A stretch of DNA of 64,000 nt from Verrucomicrobiaceae bacterium (GTDB lineage Bacteria > Verrucomicrobiota > Verrucomicrobiia > Verrucomicrobiales > Verrucomicrobiaceae), in NCBI GenBank assembly GCA_016795465.1, contig JAEUHK010000055.1:62001-126000 (forward strand), written 5' to 3'. The translations under genes were made by a program, and so were the position numbers. Shown one piece after another: positions 51,714 to 60,545 of this stretch. Under the pieces are notes generated by a model that was not told where the DNA came from, did no database searches, and saw only the letters and a program-made list of their open reading frames with translations. The first letter of the stretch is position 1; the number at the start of each line of letters is the position of its first letter.

Positions 51714-54700
51714 TCACTTCTTAAACACCTTGTCCCCCTTGTTCCCGCCGCTGACGAGGTAGGCGAGCAAGTCGAGCAGTTCGTCCTGATTGAGCGAATT
51801 GATCAAGCTCGGCGGCATCATGCTGACTTTGCGGGTTCCCTTCTTCGCGATGTCGGACTCGTTGATGGCCATGTGGTCGTTGGGGGCGAAGGGGTTGGTC
51901 ATGAGGAAGACTTTTTCGTTTTCCTCGACAACGATGCGGCCAACGAGGACGCTGCCGTCTTTCTTGGTGATTTCGTGGCTGTCGTATTGGTCGGAGATGA
52001 CCTTGCTGGGGTCGATGATGTTCTCCAGGAGGTCGCGGAGGGTGTAGCGGTTGCCGGAGCCGGTGAGGTCGGGGCCGATGCTGCCGCCTTCGCCGTTGAA
52101 TCGGTGGCAGGTGGCGCACATGACGCTGCGATACATGGCCTCGCCATTGGCGAAGTCGCGTCCGCCGGCCTTGAGGCCTGCGGTGGCCAGAGCAGTGGCT
52201 TCGTCGAGGGTGTAGTTTTTGCCGGGGCCTTTGGGTGCGACGTAGTTGGGCATCGCTGTCATGGCTTCGACTTTGTTGCTGAGGGCGTCGAGCTCGGCGA
52301 GTTCGTTTTGCGGGACGAAGGTCTCCATCGCGTCTTTGCGGATGTTTTCGATGAAGCCTTTGAAGCTGTTGCCGCCTTTCCAGGTGCGGGCGCGGGGGAA
52401 CCAGGAGAAGAAGGTTTTCCGAAGCTCGGGCGTCCAGCCGGCGGTGGCATTGCGCAGCGCATACATGTAGGCGATCTGCTGCGCGTTCGGTCGCGAGCCG
52501 GCGGCGGCCCGGGCGGCATTGGCGTAGCCGTCGTTGCGGCTCAAAACGGCGTCGGTGGTGATTTCCGCCCAATCATCTTTCGCAGTGGCCATGGCGGCGA
52601 GGGTTTTGCCGACGACTTGCTTGCTGTCGATGGCGACGAGGATCTGGCAGAGCTCGCGATTGATGAACGGATCTTCGCTGGGGAAGAGCGGATCGAGGGC
52701 CTCGGCGATCTTGGCGCAGACTTCGGCATCAGGCTTGCCGAGGCGGATCAAGATGAGCTGCAAGGCACGCAGCGCGGCCAATTCGTGGCCAGGAGGCGCT
52801 TTGATGGCGCTGAGGGCAAGGAGCATGCGGTTTTCGAGTTCGACGTTTTCCGGCGAGACATTTGGAATGGGGCCGCTGGAGGTGGTTTTGGGCTTTTCAG
52901 CGGCTTTTCCGCCTTCGTGAGCACTTGCGGCTCCGGAGACGCGAGCGAGCGCGATGAGCGCTTCGATGGCGGCGACGGGTTGTTTTTCGGTGAGGGCCTT
53001 TTCGCGCCAGGAATCGACCGGAAGCTTCTCGATGGCGACGCGGGCGGCGTAGCGCACATGGCGGTCGCTGTGGCTGAGGTAGCCCCAGAGCTTGCCGAGA
53101 TCGCCCGCGGTGCTGTGAGAGGCCTCGATGGCGTGGCGCATGCGCGTTTCTTCATCGAGCGGCAGCGGTGCGGCCTTCGCGGTGGATTCATCACCGACGT
53201 AAGTCACGCGATAGACACCGGACTGCGATTTGCGACCGCCGACGGCGAAGTACATCGCGCCGTCCTGCGGATGGATGACGACATCGGTGAGCGGCAGCGG
53301 TTTGCCGAAGACGAATTCTTCCTTCGTGGCCTTGTAGCTGGCACCTTTGCTTTCGAGGTGGATGGCCCACATGGTGCCGTAGGTCCAGTCGTTGATGAAG
53401 ATGGCGTGCTGATACTTCGCGGGGAATTTCGCGCCGGTGCCTGCGACGACGCCGGTGGGGCTGCCGGGGCCGATGTCGAGCGTGGTGGGCAGGTTGTCAG
53501 GGTAGTAGTTCGGCCATTTGCCGCTGCCGCTGCGCCAGCCGTAGTCAGCGCCGCTGACGCAGTGATTCACGCGCGTAGGGCGATACCACGGGCTGCCGAT
53601 GTCCCACTCCATGTCGGCATCGTAGGTGAAGAGCTCGCCTTGATCATTGAAGCAGATGTCGAACTCATTGCGGAAGCCGTAGCAGAAGAGTTCGAGGCCG
53701 GAGCCATCGGGGTTCATGCTGCAAACGTAGCCGCCGGGGGCGAGGATGCCGCGGGCGTGACCGTTCGCATCCCACAGGCGCGGGAGGACGTGGTCTTCAT
53801 TCCAAATCTTCGCCGGACGGCTCTCGCTGAGACCATCAGGGAGCTTGGTGTGGTTGCCGCAATTGAAGTAGATGCGTTTGCCATCGGGGCTGACGACCAT
53901 GCTGTGCAGGCCGTGCTCGCCACCGCCGGCCATGGTGTGGAGCTTGGTGATCTTGTCGTATTGATCGTCGCCATTCGTGTCCTGCAGGCGGTAGAGGCCG
54001 TTGTTTTTGCCGTCCTCGTTCACCATGACGTAGAGGCTGTCGAAAGCGGCGAGCAGGCCGTGCGCTTTGCCGAGTTCGACGGCGAGTTTTTCGGGCTTCA
54101 GTGTTGTAGGCCGGGTCTGTGACCCGGCAGATGCCACCTCAGAGAGGTGGCCTACAGCGGGAACGCTCATGCGGTAGATGCTGCCGTATTGGTCGCAGGC
54201 GATGAGTCGGCCTTTCGGATCGACGGTGAGGGCGACCCACGAGCCTTCTTGATCCTTCGGCACGTTGTAGAGTTTCTCGACCTTGAAGCCCTTTGGCACG
54301 GTGATTTCATCTGCGGCGATGGATTCGGCCGGACCGGCGTTTCCTCCGCCGATTTTGCCATCGAAAGGCCTGCCCCACGGGCCTTTGCCGTAGTCGTTGA
54401 TCACGAGCGCTTTTTTGAAGTCCTGCGTGCCTGCTTTGGCGACTTCCCATGAGCCACTGGTCTCAATGACGATGTCAGGGCGACCGGTGGGCAGCTTCAG
54501 CGTGACGCGGGCGAGGAGAGCCGCGGTGCCGCCTTGGTTGGTGGCGTTGACGATGAGTTCGTTGCTTTCGCCACGCTTGATGACCTGGCTGAGGTCGGCT
54601 TTGACCGGGAGCTGCCAGTCTTGATTGGTGAGCACCTGCTTGCCATTGAGGCTCGCGGTCGCGCCGTTGTCGCAAGTGAGCTCGAGCGTGGCGAGCTGCG

Positions 54701-54845
54701 CATTCTGCGGCACGTCGAATTGGTGCCGGAAGGTGACCTTGTTGTCTTTGTTGCCGTCATAGGACAGCCAGATCCACTGCGGAGCGGCGTGCAGAGACGA
54801 GGCGAGGGCGAGAGCGAGGATGAGCGGACGCATGGAAGGGCGCAT
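51714..54845 (-). CDS. PVC-type secreted haem-binding dehydrogenase (CxxCH, TIGR02604/TIGR02603)
   Basis: 1043 residues from the ATG at 54845 (54833 and a TTG at 54857 are other options); signal peptide MRPLILALALASSLHA. Residues about 20-140 form a galactose-binding-like start, then a dehydrogenase beta-propeller (KGFKVEKLYNVPKDQEGSWV, VNEDGKNNGLYRLQD, GNEDFDICFNDQGE-like RNEFDICFNDQGELF, DADMEWDIG), helical HEAT-like repeats (about 590-780), and a cytochrome c domain with MCATCHRFNGEGGSIGPDLT near residue 909. This is the Pirellula/Verrucomicrobium haem-dehydrogenase architecture, thought to oxidise sugars or sugar alcohols in the periplasm. A palindromic repeat is inserted in frame at 54106-54155. 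Confidence 0.93.
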   Translation of the reverse strand: MRPSMRPLILALALASSLHAAPQWIWLSYDGNKDNKVTFRHQFDVPQNAQLATLELTCDNGATASLNGKQVLTNQDWQLPVKADLSQVIKRGESNELIVNATNQGGTAALLARVTLKLPTGRPDIVIETSGSWEVAKAGTQDFKKALVINDYGKGPWGRPFDGKIGGGNAGPAESIAADEITVPKGFKVEKLYNVPKDQEGSWVALTVDPKGRLIACDQYGSIYRMSVPAVGHLSEVASAGSQTRPTTLKPEKLAVELGKAHGLLAAFDSLYVMVNEDGKNNGLYRLQDTNGDDQYDKITKLHTMAGGGEHGLHSMVVSPDGKRIYFNCGNHTKLPDGLSESRPAKIWNEDHVLPRLWDANGHARGILAPGGYVCSMNPDGSGLELFCYGFRNEFDICFNDQGELFTYDADMEWDIGSPWYRPTRVNHCVSGADYGWRSGSGKWPNYYPDNLPTTLDIGPGSPTGVVAGTGAKFPAKYQHAIFINDWTYGTMWAIHLESKGASYKATKEEFVFGKPLPLTDVVIHPQDGAMYFAVGGRKSQSGVYRVTYVGDESTAKAAPLPLDEETRMRHAIEASHSTAGDLGKLWGYLSHSDRHVRYAARVAIEKLPVDSWREKALTEKQPVAAIEALIALARVSGAASAHEGGKAAEKPKTTSSGPIPNVSPENVELENRMLLALSAIKAPPGHELAALRALQLILIRLGKPDAEVCAKIAEALDPLFPSEDPFINRELCQILVAIDSKQVVGKTLAAMATAKDDWAEITTDAVLSRNDGYANAARAAAGSRPNAQQIAYMYALRNATAGWTPELRKTFFSWFPRARTWKGGNSFKGFIENIRKDAMETFVPQNELAELDALSNKVEAMTAMPNYVAPKGPGKNYTLDEATALATAGLKAGGRDFANGEAMYRSVMCATCHRFNGEGGSIGPDLTGSGNRYTLRDLLENIIDPSKVISDQYDSHEITKKDGSVLVGRIVVEENEKVFLMTNPFAPNDHMAINESDIAKKGTRKVSMMPPSLINSLNQDELLDLLAYLVSGGNKGDKVFKK
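54106..54155. repeat. Double-hairpin palindromic element inserted in frame inside the haem-binding protein gene
   Basis: The 50-bp element GTAGG...CCTAC holds two hairpins, GCCGGGTCTGTGACCCGGC and GCCACCTCAGAGAGGTGGC, around a 4-nt spacer. It has the GTAG/CTAC ends and layout of the elements at 16401 and 30081. Read on the minus strand it encodes about 17 residues (VGHLSEVASAGSQTRPTT) between two propeller blades without a stop or frameshift. Confidence 0.8.
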
Positions 54846-54894
54846 AATACGCCTCAAGGCCGCGTTCTTAACAGGGAAAACCTCTCCCCGCCGA

Positions 54895-55245
54895 TCAAGC
54901 GCCCGCCTGATCGGGCAGACTGCTGTGATTGTGGTTCAAACCACCTGCCTGAACCGGCACGGACGACACCAAAGCCTCCAGTTTGCCCCCTGGCCGAAAT
55001 CGAAGCACATGGCGGTCGGGAATGATGATGGGCACGTCGGGGCGTTTGGGATTCCGGCCGATCTTCCGGCGGGACACCCGGAGGTCAAAAGTGCCAAAGT
55101 CCCTCAGGGCAACGACCTTGCCCTGGCCAAGGTGATCGACAAGGCCATCGAGAAACGCATCTATGATGCGAGCCACATCCTGATGCTTCGCACCAGTCTT
55201 GTTACTTATCTCTGCAATCAGGTCTTTTCTAATAACGCGTGCCAT
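54895..55245 (-). CDS. hup: HU/IHF-family DNA-binding protein
   Basis: 116 residues. The histone-like fold: LIAEISNKTGAKHQDVARII, dimer-core DGLVDHLGQGKVVALRDFGTF and the DNA-intercalating arm RKIGRNPKRPDVPIIIP, with the conserved Arg-Asn-Pro. It bends and packs DNA. The 25-residue C-terminal tail after FRPGGKLE is longer than in E. coli HU (about 90 residues) and is rich in Asn, His and Gly, a minor oddity. Divergent from mutY across 153 nt. The gap holds no other feature I can identify. Confidence 0.93.
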   Translation of the reverse strand: MARVIRKDLIAEISNKTGAKHQDVARIIDAFLDGLVDHLGQGKVVALRDFGTFDLRVSRRKIGRNPKRPDVPIIIPDRHVLRFRPGGKLEALVSSVPVQAGGLNHNHSSLPDQAGA

Positions 55246-55398
55246 CCCGCGTCTTGGTAAGCGGCATCATTCCCCACGCAATGTCTTAATCTGAAACTTT
55301 CGTGCTCGCGCTTTGCAAAAAACGGCTGCCAGCACATGAATTTCATCAAACCGACGCGCCGCTCGATTTTTTTCGACACCCATGCGACAGGGTGCCAC

Positions 55399-56439
55399 AT
55401 GCCCTCCAAACGCGCCAGCCCTGATCCAACCACCCTCGCAGAGGGCTTTGTGGACTGGTTCCGAAAACACGGCCGGGACTACCCCTGGCGCCGGACGAGG
55501 GACCCATATGCCATTCTCGTGTCCGAGGTAATGCTTCAGCAGACCCAGATCCCCACCGTGCTCGACCGCGGCTACTACACCCGCTGGCTGGAGCAGTTCC
55601 CGGACTGGCAAACCTTGGCCAAGGCCGATGAAAACAGTGTTTTGAAGGCCTGGGAGGGCTTGGGCTACTACCGCCGGGCTCGGAATCTGCAGAAGCTGGC
55701 CCAAGTGATCCTCACCGAACATGGCGGGACCTTTCCCGAAGACCATGCGGTGATCCTCGACCTGCCCGGCGTGGGGCCTTACACCGCCGGAGCAGTGGCC
55801 AGTTTCGCTTTCGGCCAGGCAAAGCCCATTGTGGACGGCAATGTGGCCCGCGTCCTCTCCCGGATCTTCAATGATCCAACGCCCATCGACTCGCCCCAAG
55901 GCCGCGATTTGCTCTGGAAGCGTGCCACCGAGCTCGTGCAGGCCACGCACGATCCTCGGGCGCTCAACTCCGCCCTGATGGAGCTGGGGCAGACGCATTG
56001 CCGCACGGGCCGTCCGGATTGCGAGGCCTGTCCGGTGCGGACGCAATGCCGTGCCACCGAGCCGGAGGCCCTGCCCGTCAAAGGCTCCCGCCCAACCCTG
56101 ACGGACGTCACGGAGCGGGTTGTGTTTGTGCGGACAGCCAGCGGTATCCTGCTGGAGCAGGAGACCGGCAGCCGCCGCACCGGCCTGTGGAAGCTCCCTG
56201 CCCTGCCGGAGCCGTTTCACGACCAGCCTCCGCCCGTGCTGATGCGGTCAAACTACGGCATCACGCGTTACAAAGTGACCCTGTGGGTGCATGAAGCACC
56301 ATCCGGGCATTCGGCCTGGCCAGAATCGCATCAAATCATCCCGCATGCCGAATTGGCCGCTCTGCCGATGCCGAGCCCGTATCGCCGGGCACTCAATGCG
56401 CTGCTCAAAGAGCGAGAGGAAGGCTCTCTCGCTCTGTGA
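55399..56439 (+). CDS. mutY: A/G-specific adenine glycosylase
   Basis: 346 residues from the ATG at 55399 (MPSKRASPDPTTLAEGF); an ATG at 55336 adds 21 residues. MutY removes adenine mispaired with 8-oxoguanine. Visible: YPWRRTRDPYAILVSEVMLQ with the catalytic Glu, LQQTQ, the helix-hairpin-helix LPGVGPYTAGAV followed by VDGNVARVLSR with catalytic Asp, and the [4Fe-4S] ligands CRTGRPDCEACPVRTQC (C-x6-C-x2-C-x5-C). The C-terminal NUDIX-like domain that reads 8-oxoG covers about residues 235-345. A normal-length core repair enzyme. Confidence 0.96.
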   Translation: MPSKRASPDPTTLAEGFVDWFRKHGRDYPWRRTRDPYAILVSEVMLQQTQIPTVLDRGYYTRWLEQFPDWQTLAKADENSVLKAWEGLGYYRRARNLQKLAQVILTEHGGTFPEDHAVILDLPGVGPYTAGAVASFAFGQAKPIVDGNVARVLSRIFNDPTPIDSPQGRDLLWKRATELVQATHDPRALNSALMELGQTHCRTGRPDCEACPVRTQCRATEPEALPVKGSRPTLTDVTERVVFVRTASGILLEQETGSRRTGLWKLPALPEPFHDQPPPVLMRSNYGITRYKVTLWVHEAPSGHSAWPESHQIIPHAELAALPMPSPYRRALNALLKEREEGSLAL

Positions 56440-56506
56440 GTGCACCACACCATCCCCTCATTTGACAACACGACGATCCAGCGGACGATCCGCCCACGAT
56501 TTTCCC

Positions 56507-57061
56507 ATGCCTGAAGCCGCCTGCACCCTGCTCACCAAAGCCCGAATGGCCGAGAGCATTGCTGAATTGGCCCGGAAGATCTGCGAAGCGCATCCGCCCG
56601 GCGAGCCCATTGCCCTCGCCGGCATCTTCACCCGCGGCGTCCCGCTCGCGAAACGCCTCGCTGATGAAATCGCCAAGCTCGGCCGCCCCAAACCACCCGT
56701 TGGCACCCTCGACATCACGCAGTATCGCGATGACCTCAGCACCTTCCAGATGGTGCCAAAGCTCGAAGGCTCCGAGATCGCCTTCGACCTCGACGGGCTC
56801 GATGTGATCCTGTGCGACGAGGTGATCTACACCGGCCGCAGCGTGCGGGCCGCCCTCGATGAGCTTTACAACTTCGGCCGCCCGAAACGCGTGCAGCTCG
56901 CCGTGCTCGTGGATCGCTGCGGTCGCGAACTGCCGGTGCAGCCAGACTTTGCCGCGCTGAAGGTCACGCTCCAGCCCGGCGAGCGTGTGGCGGTGCGCTT
57001 TGAAGAAGTCGATCAAGCCGGCGACTCCTGCACCATCGAAACCCAGCCCTCCAGCCGATGA
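56507..57061 (+). CDS. pyrR: PyrR bifunctional regulator / uracil phosphoribosyltransferase
   Basis: 184 residues from the ATG at 56507 (MPEAACTLLTKARMAESI); the frame is open upstream through mutY but out of its frame. PRPP-binding loop VILCDEVIYTGRSVRAAL, RGVPLAKRLADEI at the first phosphate loop, VGTLDITQYRDDLST and VDRCGRELPVQPDF are PyrR hallmarks. It senses UMP/UTP and binds pyr mRNA to stop transcription in Gram-positives, with minor UPRTase activity. Its stop overlaps the pyrB start (ATGA), so the two are coupled. Confidence 0.93.
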   Translation: MPEAACTLLTKARMAESIAELARKICEAHPPGEPIALAGIFTRGVPLAKRLADEIAKLGRPKPPVGTLDITQYRDDLSTFQMVPKLEGSEIAFDLDGLDVILCDEVIYTGRSVRAALDELYNFGRPKRVQLAVLVDRCGRELPVQPDFAALKVTLQPGERVAVRFEEVDQAGDSCTIETQPSSR

Positions 57062-57993
57062 CCCTCACGCCCCGCAAAGACCTCCTCGACATCGCTTCCC
57101 TCACGGATGACGAGATCAAGTTCGTCCTGGAGAACGCGGTGTCCTTCAAGGACCTCTTCAAGCGCAGCGTGAAGAAGGTGCCGCCCCTACGCGGCCAGAC
57201 GGTGCTGACGCTTTTTTACGAGCCCTCCACCCGCACCCGCTCCAGCTTTGAAGTGGCCGCCAGCCGTCTCTCCGCGGACGTCACCCACTTTGACATCGAA
57301 TCCAGCAGCGTCGTAAAGGGCGAGAGCGTGCTCGACACCGTCGAGACGCTCGAGGCCATGCGCGTGGACTACATCGTCGTGCGTCACAAGCAGGCCGGCA
57401 TCCCCAGTCTCATCGCCAAAAACACGCGAGCCAGCGTGATCAATGCCGGCGATGGCTGGCACGCGCATCCCACGCAGGCCCTGCTCGATGCCTTCACGCT
57501 CAAAGAGGTGCACAAAGACCTCCGCGGCTGCCGCGCCCTCATCGTGGGAGACATCCAGCACTCACGCGTAGCCCGCAGCACGAGCCTCATCTTCCGCCGC
57601 CTCGGCATGCAGGTGGCTTATCTGGCACCCGGCTCCATGATGCCCCGCGAGGTGCCTTCCGAGATTCCGCAGTTCGGCAACTGGCGTGATGCCCTCGAAT
57701 GGAAGCCGGATGTCATCTACCTCCTCCGCGTGCAGAGTGAGCGTCTCGACGAGCCCTTCTTCCCGAGTGCCGCCGAGTATCACAAGCACTACGGCCTCAC
57801 GAATGAACGCGTCGAGATCATCCGCGAGCGTGGACTGCACGTCATGCATCCCGGCCCGGTCAATCGCGGCGTCGAAATCACCGATGCCGGCATGGCCTAC
57901 GAGAAGTCGCTCATCAACACGCAGGTCGAAAACGGCATCGCCGTGCGCATGAGCGTGCTTTACTGGCTGCGTCCAGGAGCGGGGCTTAGCTGA
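57058..57993 (+). CDS. pyrB: Aspartate carbamoyltransferase catalytic chain
   Basis: 311 residues. The carbamoyl-phosphate loop is FYEPSTRTRSSFEVAASRL, then DTVETLEAMRVDYIVVRH, the HPTQALLDAFTLKE motif, and the aspartate-binding VLRVQSERLDE region. It condenses carbamoyl phosphate with aspartate in pyrimidine synthesis. It follows pyrR with an ATGA overlap; pyrC and the regulatory pyrI are not adjacent. Length is normal. Confidence 0.96.
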   Translation: MTLTPRKDLLDIASLTDDEIKFVLENAVSFKDLFKRSVKKVPPLRGQTVLTLFYEPSTRTRSSFEVAASRLSADVTHFDIESSSVVKGESVLDTVETLEAMRVDYIVVRHKQAGIPSLIAKNTRASVINAGDGWHAHPTQALLDAFTLKEVHKDLRGCRALIVGDIQHSRVARSTSLIFRRLGMQVAYLAPGSMMPREVPSEIPQFGNWRDALEWKPDVIYLLRVQSERLDEPFFPSAAEYHKHYGLTNERVEIIRERGLHVMHPGPVNRGVEITDAGMAYEKSLINTQVENGIAVRMSVLYWLRPGAGLS

Positions 57994-58031
57994 TGCCGAT
58001 CTGGGGAGGGTGTCATAGAGTCATGGAATGA

Positions 58032-58053
58032 TGGAGTGCCGTTTCATACTCCA
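58032..58053. terminator. Small hairpin between convergent pyrB and desaturase genes
   Basis: TGGAGT and ACTCCA form a 6-bp stem around a 10-nt loop. There is no T run on either strand, so a terminator role is weak. Confidence 0.3.
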
Positions 58054-58092
58054 ACACTCCAACCACCCATCACTCCAGTGGCTCGTGCCGCC

Positions 58093-59136
58093 TCACGCCC
58101 TCGCGGCGGCCAGGCCTTCCCAGCCGACGAGCTTGCGGGCATCTTCATCCCAGAGGCGCAGATTGATCAGCTTCAGGCTTTCGAGCAGCGTGATCGGCTT
58201 CACCTCCTGGAACATCGGATTCGCGTTGTGGCAGCGCTCCAGGTAGTAGTTCGGGATGCGCGGGCTGAGGTGATGAATGTGGTGGAAGCCAATGTTTCCG
58301 GAGAACCACTGCAGGATGCGCGGCAGCTTGTAGTAGGAGCTGCCCTTCAGAGCGGCCTCGGTGTAGTCCCAGTGGCCGTCACGCTCCCAATAGACATCTT
58401 CAAACTGGTGCTGGACATAGAACATCCACACGCCAAGGCCACCTGCCACGAAGACGATGCCCAGGTGGAGCAGGACGTAGGTCCAAATGCCAAAAGCGCT
58501 GCTCAGGGCCGCCGCGGTCAGCAGGATGGCCACATTCATCCAGCGCACGGACCAGCGCTCGCGGGAGCTGGCCTTCGGCATCGAGAAGCGCTGCCAGACG
58601 ACAAAAAGGTAAGCCGGGGCGATTCCGAAGAGCACGAGCGGATTGCGCACGATGCGGTAGGAGAAGCGCTTCCAGCGGGAGGCCTCCAGATACTCCTTCA
58701 CGGTCATCGTCCAGATGTCACCCACACCACGGCGGTCGAGCGCCCCGGAGCTGGCGTGGTGGATGTTGTGCTCCCAGCGCCAGTGGTGATAAGGCGTCAG
58801 GGTGAGCACACCGGTGATGAAACCCACGATGTTGTTGGCCGTGTTCGACTTGAAGAACGAGCCGTGGCAGCAGTCGTGGAAGATGATGAAAAGACGCACC
58901 ACCAGCAGGCCGCCCAGCACCACCAGCGCGGCGGTGATCCACAGGGACCACGACAGGCTCAGGTACATGAGATACCAGGTCAGCGCATAGGGCACGAGAG
59001 TGTTCACAAGCTGCCACATGGCACGCGGCAGGGAGGGTTGTTGATACTTCTGGACGATGCTTTTCCAGGTGTTGGTGTCGCGCTTCGTTTTTTTAGTGGT
59101 CGCGGTAACGGTCGATTCGGGGCTCTGAGAGGTCAT
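58093..59136 (-). CDS. Membrane fatty acid desaturase
   Basis: 347 residues from the ATG at 59136 (MTSQSPESTV); a start at 59175 adds 13 residues. Integral membrane di-iron desaturase with three histidine boxes: HDCCHGSFF, HNIHHASSG and IGFHHIHHL, and at least four hydrophobic stretches. It introduces a double bond in an acyl chain with O2 and an electron donor. The HDxxH, HxxHH, HxxHH pattern and PYHHWRWEHNIHH place it with the acyl-lipid/DesA-type family. It probably adjusts membrane fluidity, often in the cold; regulation is not visible here. Divergent from the beta-helix gene across 116 nt. Confidence 0.92.
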   Translation of the reverse strand: MTSQSPESTVTATTKKTKRDTNTWKSIVQKYQQPSLPRAMWQLVNTLVPYALTWYLMYLSLSWSLWITAALVVLGGLLVVRLFIIFHDCCHGSFFKSNTANNIVGFITGVLTLTPYHHWRWEHNIHHASSGALDRRGVGDIWTMTVKEYLEASRWKRFSYRIVRNPLVLFGIAPAYLFVVWQRFSMPKASSRERWSVRWMNVAILLTAAALSSAFGIWTYVLLHLGIVFVAGGLGVWMFYVQHQFEDVYWERDGHWDYTEAALKGSSYYKLPRILQWFSGNIGFHHIHHLSPRIPNYYLERCHNANPMFQEVKPITLLESLKLINLRLWDEDARKLVGWEGLAAARA

Positions 59137-59252
59137 TGACTTTGGCTTTGCGCTGGCAGGAGTACTTTGCTCCACATCGATTGCGTGCGTGCGACTGCAT
59201 CTTGCGGTCTTTCGGCAGGTTCGGGCGGGCTGGACCGTATAAACGCGTTCTC

Positions 59253-60428
59253 ATGCTATTTCGATCACTTTTTGCCGCCATTTGCCTGACCGCCAACGCC
59301 TTCGCCCTGACCGCGGACGAGCTGCAAAACTTCATCAATGAGGCTGTGAAGTCAGACAAGGGATCTGAAGTGGTCATTCCGCCGGGAAAACACTTACTGG
59401 AGCACTCCCTCGTCATCCAAAATGCCAAAAAGCTCCGCATCGCAGGCCTCGACGCCGAAACGACCGTGCTGCAACTCCCGCCGCTCGCCTTTGCCGAGAT
59501 CGCGGAGGCGGCCAAGGCTGGCGACACGGCCATCCGGGTGAAGCGCCACCAGTCCTTCAAGCCCGGCATGCAGCTCCACATCGAGGCGGATGGCGCCGTG
59601 GACTCCTTCACGAAGAAGCCCAAGCCCTACCACCTCGCCAAAATCGCGAAACTCGAGGGCAACACCCTCCACCTCGTGAAGCCGCTCGATTTCCCTGCCC
59701 CGTCCGGCACGCTCATTCGCGATCCGCAGGCACCAAACATCTTCGAGATCCGTGGCAAGACCGAGGACGTGCAGATCAGCAAGCTCACGCTCGATGGCGG
59801 CCGCGTGGAGGGTGATCCGCCCGTGCGCGGCCACGTGCAGCTCTGCGGCATCTTTGCCCAAGGGCCCTACAGCTATGAAAAAGGCCCCACCGGGCCGCTC
59901 GTGAAGAATCTGCACATCGAACGCTGCTTCATCCAAAACTGCCACGGCCGCGGCATCGCCCTTTACGCCTGCGAAGACGCCCTCATCGAGAATTGCACCA
60001 TTCGCGACACCTCGGATGAGGCCATCGACTTCGACCACTTCACCACCGGCAGCATCGCCCGACACAACCACATCGCCCGCAGCCTCGTCGGCGTGGAGCT
60101 CAACGACGCCATCGCCTGCATCGTCGAGCAAAACGACTTCCTCGCCTGCCAGACCGGCATCAATCTCTGGCGTTGGTGCAAGCAGCCCGGCCTCAACGAA
60201 AAGAACATCATCCGCGATAACCAATTCGACCGCACCCGAGGCAACGCCATCCAGATCGCCTCCGGCACGGCCCAAAACACCCTCAGCGGCAATGTCATCA
60301 CCGCCTCCGGCAAAAACGGCATCATCCTCAATGGCGACAGGCAGATCGTGAAAGACAACCAGATCAGCGGCAGCGGCCTCAAAGACCTCGCCGTGCAGGC
60401 AGGCAAGCACGAGATCACATCGCCGTGA
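59253..60428 (+). CDS. Secreted right-handed beta-helix protein
   Basis: 391 residues from the ATG at 59253, with a signal peptide (LFRSLFAAICLTANAFA). The rest is a run of short beta-helix coils (KKLRIAGLDAETTVLQLP, VQISKLTLDGGRV, NCHGRGIALYACEDALIENC, RHNHIARSLVGVELNDAIAC, NAIQIASGTAQNTLSGNVI), the parallel beta-helix pattern of polysaccharide lyases and pectinases. No catalytic residues stand out, so binding or lyase activity on an extracellular polysaccharide is inferred. It converges on the ThuA gene, separated by an inverted repeat. Confidence 0.88.
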   Translation: MLFRSLFAAICLTANAFALTADELQNFINEAVKSDKGSEVVIPPGKHLLEHSLVIQNAKKLRIAGLDAETTVLQLPPLAFAEIAEAAKAGDTAIRVKRHQSFKPGMQLHIEADGAVDSFTKKPKPYHLAKIAKLEGNTLHLVKPLDFPAPSGTLIRDPQAPNIFEIRGKTEDVQISKLTLDGGRVEGDPPVRGHVQLCGIFAQGPYSYEKGPTGPLVKNLHIERCFIQNCHGRGIALYACEDALIENCTIRDTSDEAIDFDHFTTGSIARHNHIARSLVGVELNDAIACIVEQNDFLACQTGINLWRWCKQPGLNEKNIIRDNQFDRTRGNAIQIASGTAQNTLSGNVITASGKNGIILNGDRQIVKDNQISGSGLKDLAVQAGKHEITSP

Positions 60429-60447
60429 CAAAAAACGAATCCAAGAC

Positions 60448-60520
60448 TGATGCGTAACGAGTGATGCGTGAATCAATGAAGAGCACCAAACGTGGCTCAC
60501 GTATCACTCGTCACGCATCA
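60448..60520. repeat. 24-bp inverted repeat between convergent genes
   Basis: Positions 60448-60471 pair with 60497-60520 at 22 of 24 positions around a 25-nt loop. Smaller hairpins also form within each arm (ATGCGT, ACGCAT). It fills the gap between the convergent beta-helix and ThuA genes, where it probably acts as a bidirectional transcription stop or is another palindromic repeat. Confidence 0.7.
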
Positions 60521-60545
60521 CAGAGCTTTCAGATGTCTCCTTGAG

